Notes under the pieces: model-generated | What the model saw: the letters and a program-made list of their open reading frames with translations, nothing else | The model's database searches: none | Told to the model about the DNA's origin: nothing | In this document: positions 60,981 to 64,000 of the stretch, piece by piece | Layout of the letters: each line of letters begins with the position of its first letter | Position numbering within the stretch: the first letter of the stretch is position 1 | Position numbers and translations under genes: made by a program | Assembly: GCA_900539465.1 (NCBI GenBank) | Contig: UQCF01000010.1 | Span: 20,515-84,514, forward strand | Direction of reading: 5' to 3' | From: an uncultured Ruminococcus sp. | GTDB taxonomy: Bacteria > Bacillota > Clostridia > Oscillospirales > Acutalibacteraceae | Length of the DNA stretch: 64,000 nt

Positions 60981-61658
60981 ATGCATATTTTAGTTGTTGA
61001 AGACGAGAAGGTGCTGTGCGAAACAATTGTACGCAGTCTGCGCCGTCTTGATTACAGTGTAGATTCTTGCTATGACGGAAATGAAGCGATTGAGCTTCTC
61101 GCCACTGAGAACTATGACCTTGTACTGCTTGACTTGAATCTGCCGGGCACGGACGGCATGACTGTGTTGCGCAAGCTTCGTCAAACAGACAGAGACACAA
61201 AAGTTCTGATTCTTTCCGCACGTAGTGAAGTAGCCGATAAAGTGGACGGACTTGATTCCGGAGCAAATGACTATTTATCAAAGCCCTTTCATTTAGAAGA
61301 GTTAGAGGCAAGAATACGCAGTCTGACACGGCGACAGTTCACGCAAAACGACGTGGTTCTTACATGCGGAGATATTTCTTTTGACACCAAATCACGCATA
61401 GCCTCTGCCGCCGGGCTGAAACTGATGCTCACCCGAAAAGAGTCGGCAATTCTTGAATACCTGTTGCTTAACCGTGGACGTCCTGTAAGTCAGGAAGAAC
61501 TTATTGACCATGTTTGGGATAACAGCGTGGACAATTTTAGTAATTCGATTCGGGTACATATTTCTGCTCTGCGCAAAAAAATACGTGCTGCTCTCGGGTA
61601 TGACCCTATTCGCAACCGTATCGGTGAAGGATATGTTATGGAGGACAACATCTTATGA
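60981..61658 (+). CDS. Response regulator, OmpR/PhoB family
   Basis: A 225-residue regulator. The receiver has LVVEDEKVL, phosphorylated Asp in LVLLDLNLPGTDGM, Ser in LILSARSEV and Lys in YLSKPFHLEEL. Residues about 125-225 are a winged helix (LTRKESAILEYLLLNRGRPVSQEELIDHVW, SIRVHISALRKKI, IGEGYVM). GGAGG stands 6 bases before the ATG at 60981. The partner kinase overlaps by four bases. Divergent from the redox module, which it probably controls. Confidence 0.93.
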   Translation: MHILVVEDEKVLCETIVRSLRRLDYSVDSCYDGNEAIELLATENYDLVLLDLNLPGTDGMTVLRKLRQTDRDTKVLILSARSEVADKVDGLDSGANDYLSKPFHLEELEARIRSLTRRQFTQNDVVLTCGDISFDTKSRIASAAGLKLMLTRKESAILEYLLLNRGRPVSQEELIDHVWDNSVDNFSNSIRVHISALRKKIRAALGYDPIRNRIGEGYVMEDNIL

Positions 61659-62794
61659 GAAAGCTTTCTTTGCAATGGCGCATCACTTTGATGACCGCCG
61701 TCTTAATCGGCGTGACCTGCGTTGCCATGAACTGTCTTTTAAGCTTTTCCGGCAGACATTATATGGATTCCATCGGTTCCTATGTTTCTGCCTACAGCAA
61801 TATAGACGCCGGAGAACCCGGTTACTTTGATCCGGAACAGAAAGAAACGGATAAGCTGACGATTGTTATACACGGTGTGCAGGATTCCTTTATCGCTACT
61901 AACTGGTGCATTACGGCAGCGGTGACTCTTATCGGCGGTGTATTGGCATATTTTTTCAGCGGACGTTCACTGAAGCCCTTGCGAACCTTTGCGTCTCAAG
62001 TTGAAAAAGTTCAGATGAATAACCTGACTGATATGAAAATAACCGGAGAAGTCCTGCCGGAGTTTAGACAATTCAGCATATCATTCAACAGTATGCTCGA
62101 CCGTCTTGACGAGGGTTTTACAGCTCAACGGCAGTTCACCGGAAATGCAGCCCATGAGCTTCGCACTCCGCTTGCGCTTATGCAGGCTCAGCTTGATCTT
62201 TTTTCCGCAGAGCATCCCGATGTGCTGCCGGAAACGGCGGACTTTCTTTGCCTGCTGCGTGAACAGACGGAGCGAATGTCTCAAATGACGAAAACTCTCC
62301 TCGAGATGAGCGAGCTTCGCACGGTGCCGTGTACCGACCAAATAGAGATAGCTCCCATGGTTGAGGAGATTTTTGCCGATCTTTCTCCGCTGGCGGACAG
62401 AAACGGTATTGCCCTCGAATTTTGCGGCAACGGTGTTATGACAGGTAGCGACACGCTGATATATCGGTTGATTTTTAATCTGACCGAGAATGCCATACGG
62501 TACAATCGCCCGAACGGAACAGTGAATGTTAAAACGTCAAAAGAGGGAACGCATCTTGTTATCCGTATATCTGATACAGGGCACGGTGTCCCCGAACAGT
62601 ACAAGGAAAGCATTTTTCAGCCCTTTTTCCGTGTGGACAAATCCCGCAGCCGTGAATTCGGCGGTGTAGGACTTGGTCTGTCACTTGTTTGGGAAATTGC
62701 CGCTCTGCACGGTGGTGATGTTAGGGTTGAAGAAAGTTCGGATGCCGGCACAACAATAGCTGTGAGGATTCCGACAGGATCGGTCACCGATTAA
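61655..62794 (+). CDS. Sensor histidine kinase
   Basis: A 379-residue kinase with two membrane segments (residues about 10-30 and 88-107) and an outside loop of about 55 residues. A HAMP-like linker (SGRSLKPLRTFASQVEKV) follows, then the H-box RQFTGNAAHELRTPLALMQAQ, and the ATPase boxes NLTENAIRYNRPNG, ISDTGHGVPEQY, FRVDKSRSREFGGVGLGLSLV. It overlaps the response regulator gene in an ATGA junction. The outside loop is too small to name a signal; a thiol or envelope signal would fit the redox module beside it. Confidence 0.92.
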   Translation: MRKLSLQWRITLMTAVLIGVTCVAMNCLLSFSGRHYMDSIGSYVSAYSNIDAGEPGYFDPEQKETDKLTIVIHGVQDSFIATNWCITAAVTLIGGVLAYFFSGRSLKPLRTFASQVEKVQMNNLTDMKITGEVLPEFRQFSISFNSMLDRLDEGFTAQRQFTGNAAHELRTPLALMQAQLDLFSAEHPDVLPETADFLCLLREQTERMSQMTKTLLEMSELRTVPCTDQIEIAPMVEEIFADLSPLADRNGIALEFCGNGVMTGSDTLIYRLIFNLTENAIRYNRPNGTVNVKTSKEGTHLVIRISDTGHGVPEQYKESIFQPFFRVDKSRSREFGGVGLGLSLVWEIAALHGGDVRVEESSDAGTTIAVRIPTGSVTD

Positions 62795-62935
62795 CCGTAT
62801 AGTTTTTTATTGACATAAGCGCTATAGTCTCTGAAAGCCCCGACCGTCGGTTATATATGCTGCCTCGAATGTAAAAAATACTAAAAATTATTGCCTCATC
62901 ATCCTTATGTTAAGCGGTTTTCGGGCATAGAAAAA

Positions 62936-62958
62936 GTGGCTGTAAAAATACAGCCACT
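62936..62958 (-). terminator. Hairpin just downstream of the group II intron
   Basis: GTGGCTGTA and TACAGCCAC flank AAAA and on the minus strand are followed by five T bases. It would end transcription if the rRNA transcript passed its first terminator and the intron. Confidence 0.7.
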
Positions 62959-62961
62959 CGA

Positions 62962-63299
62962 GTAAGATGCTACCCATTAGTTGAGTAGCCGACCTCTCAC
63001 ACCACCGTGCTTACCGTTCGGTACACGGCGATTCAATCATATTGAGTGCATAGACTTGCACGCAGGGGATATATCGTAATATCCCCTGCGTGCAAGTCTT
63101 TCATTTGTTATGGTGTGGGTCAATATCCCACTCCCTGCAATAGTCCAGTATCCTTTTCGGGTGTTCCCGTTTCAGTGAGCCTGCCATTCGGGCATTCCTA
63201 ACTTATTTAGGTTTGTCACCCTCGTTTTCGGCTAACAGTTCCTATTGCCAAGCCTGTAGTAGACTTCCACCACTAAGTTATTACGCGTGCCGAGCACAC
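62962..63299 (-). mobile_element. Compact ORF-less group II intron
   Basis: On the minus strand it opens GTGTGCTCGGCACGCG and continues with the domain I block GGTGGAAGTCTACTACAGGC, then GGCAATAGGAACTGTTAGCC. Domain V reads CGCCGTGTACCGAACGG then TAAGCACGGTGGTG (63001-63033), followed by the typical GAGAGG and a domain VI hairpin GGCTACTC...GGGTAGC (62969-62990). Where the reverse transcriptase gene would sit there is only a 21-base-pair perfect hairpin (63052-63099). At about 338 bases it is very short, so part of domains I-III is probably missing. The 3' end at 62962 is an estimate. It needs an enzyme from elsewhere to move. Confidence 0.75.
63052..63099. repeat. Long perfect hairpin in place of the intron ORF (domain IV)
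   Basis: Arms of 21 bases: 63052-63072 (AGACTTGCACGCAGGGGATAT without its last base shown) and 63079-63099, loop ATCGTA. Such a closed stem can keep a ribozyme fold when the coding part of domain IV is lost. Confidence 0.85.
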
Positions 63300-63302
63300 A
63301 AG

Positions 63303-63349
63303 AAAAAAGCCCTGAAGCCCTTGCATATCAAGGATTTCAAGACTTTTTT
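63303..63349 (-). terminator. Terminator of the rRNA-tRNA operon
   Basis: A 21-base stem with several G-U pairs: 63303-63323 with 63329-63349, loop CATAT. On the minus strand the 3' arm ends in six T bases. The intron's 5' end lies 3 bases past it. Confidence 0.85.
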
Positions 63350-63351
63350 CG

Positions 63352-63427
63352 TGGCTCCCCAAGTTGGACTCGAACCAACGACCCTGCGGTTAACAGCCGC
63401 ATGCTCTACCGACTGAGCTATTGAGGA
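63352..63427 (-). tRNA. tRNA-Asn (GTT)
   Basis: A 76-base cloverleaf on the minus strand with encoded CCA. The anticodon stem-loop TGCGG CTGTTAA CCGCA gives anticodon GTT. The T-loop reads TTCGAGTC. Confidence 0.95.
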
Positions 63428-63437
63428 AAATATATAT

Positions 63438-63553
63438 GTCGGCGCCGACCTATCTTCCCGGGCGGCCTCCCGCCAAGTATTTTCAGCACTGATGAGCTTA
63501 ACTACCGTGTTCGGGATGGGAACGGGTGGACCCTCATCGTCATTGACACCGAC
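63438..63553 (-). rRNA. rrf: 5S ribosomal RNA
   Basis: About 116 bases on the minus strand. The ends pair (GTCGGTGTC with GGCGCCGAC), and the core CCCATCCCGAACACGG is the universal loop of 5S rRNA. Ends are set by the terminal stem and may be off by a base or two. Confidence 0.95.
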
Positions 63554-63602
63554 TAAGTATATGCAGAATAAATCCACATAACTATATATTAAATTAAATA
63601 AA

Positions 63603-63678
63603 TGGTGACCCGTACGAGATTCGAACTCGTGTTGCCGGCGTGAGAGGCCGGAGTCTTAGGCCACTTGACCAACGGGCC
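63603..63678 (-). tRNA. tRNA-Glu (CTC)
   Basis: A 76-base cloverleaf on the minus strand with CCA. The anticodon stem-loop CCGGC CTCTCAC GCCGG gives anticodon CTC. It lies between the 23S and 5S genes. Confidence 0.9.
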
Positions 63679-63683
63679 ACAAT

Positions 63684-63759
63684 TGGTACACCATCACGGG
63701 CTCGAACCGTGGACACCCTGATTAAGAGTCAGGTGCTCTACCAACTGAGCTAATGGTGC
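63684..63759 (-). tRNA. tRNA-Lys (CTT)
   Basis: A 76-base cloverleaf on the minus strand with CCA. The anticodon stem-loop CCTGA CTCTTAA TCAGG gives anticodon CTT. It lies between the 23S and 5S genes, 5 bases from tRNA-Glu. Confidence 0.92.
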
Positions 63760-63838
63760 TCATTTATTAACGCACCCTCAAAACTGAACAAAAGGAAGAT
63801 GAAAGTGAAGAGAAGAAAGAATGTAGAAAAGCTTGAAA

Positions 63839-64000
63839 AGGTCAAGCCCTCGACCTATTAGTACTGCCCAGCTAAAGCCATCACTGACCTTACACCTGCA
63901 GCCTATCAACCTCATAGTCTATGAGGGGTCTTACTAGCTTATGCTATGGGATATCTTATCTTGGAGGCGGCTTCACGCTTAGATGCTTTCAGCGTTTATC
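63839..64000 (-). rRNA. rrl: 23S ribosomal RNA, 3' end (cut by window)
   Basis: On the minus strand the last about 160 bases of 23S rRNA: GCATCTAAGCGTGAAGCC, then CTGGGCAGTACTAATAGG and TCGAGGGCTTGACC at the 3' end. The body lies beyond the right edge. The spacer to tRNA-Lys includes AAACTGAACA, common in Bacillota rRNA operons. Confidence 0.95.

Noticed and set aside
63213..63577. Short open frames across the tRNA-Asn, 5S and intron region
   Set aside because: They lie on structural RNA genes and intron sequence and have no ribosome binding sites.
1..64000. Prophage, integrase or conjugative element
   Set aside because: No integrase, structural phage gene, relaxase or direct-repeat attachment site was seen; the only mobile-type sequences are the group II intron and a doubtful small element.

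Overview
The window looks like a chromosome segment of an anaerobic, gut-type member of the Clostridia (Bacillota). Evidence for this: strong GGAGG-type ribosome binding sites, near-consensus sigma-70 promoters, the darA-holB-ricT gene order, a CD1871A-type CXXC small protein, type I lipoprotein signals, and many carbohydrate uptake and isomerase genes. I see no prophage, CRISPR array or conjugative module. Coordinates were read by eye, and family assignments come from remembered sequence motifs, not from searches.

Layout. 1-5.2 kb: L-fucose isomerase (3' end cut by the window), a divergent AraC regulator and a GH38 alpha-mannosidase. 5.2-10 kb: two ABC-2 type exporters and a TetR regulator behind a perfect promoter with tandem operator-like repeats. 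10.2-11.3 kb: a membrane O-acyltransferase. 11.4-18.2 kb: a complete D-allose-type operon (LacI regulator, alsA, alsC, alsE, alsK, alsB, rpiB) with an operator palindrome laid over its promoter. 18.4-22.4 kb: a choline-to-CDP-choline module (BCCT transporter, LicC, and an HTH-LicC-LicA fusion). 22.5-24 kb: a ferredoxin-like protein divergent from a Crp/Fnr regulator. 24-29.6 kb: rhamnulose-1-phosphate aldolase, an AhpD-like protein and a CUT1 sugar ABC transporter. 29.7-37 kb: a Dabb protein, a BceRS-like two-component system without its transporter, an ABC exporter, an NhaC-type antiporter and PutP. 37-42.6 kb: ricT, holB, darA, an AEC transporter, a membrane protein and citrate synthase.

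42.9-57.6 kb is the most unusual region. A three-gene LuxR-type signalling operon and a receiver-like protein with Glu at the phosphorylation site are followed by about ten same-strand genes. They encode zinc-ribbon and membrane proteins: SPFH with four zinc ribbons, DUF4428 plus zinc ribbons, TM2, two DUF3592-like paralogues, a Tim44-like zinc-ribbon protein, YdjG-like and TPM (YdjH-like) proteins, and three lipoproteins. Three of them match the partners of the PspA homologue YdjF in Bacillus, but no PspA is present. I read this as a candidate envelope-stress island.

57.6-63.3 kb: a decayed ankyrin-repeat gene, a small hairpin-rich element, then a TlpA / polyferredoxin / CXXC-peptide redox module divergent from its own two-component system, and a compact ORF-less group II intron. 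63.3-64 kb: the distal end of an rRNA operon on the minus strand (23S 3' end, tRNA-Lys, tRNA-Glu, 5S, tRNA-Asn, terminator). The intron sits directly after that terminator.
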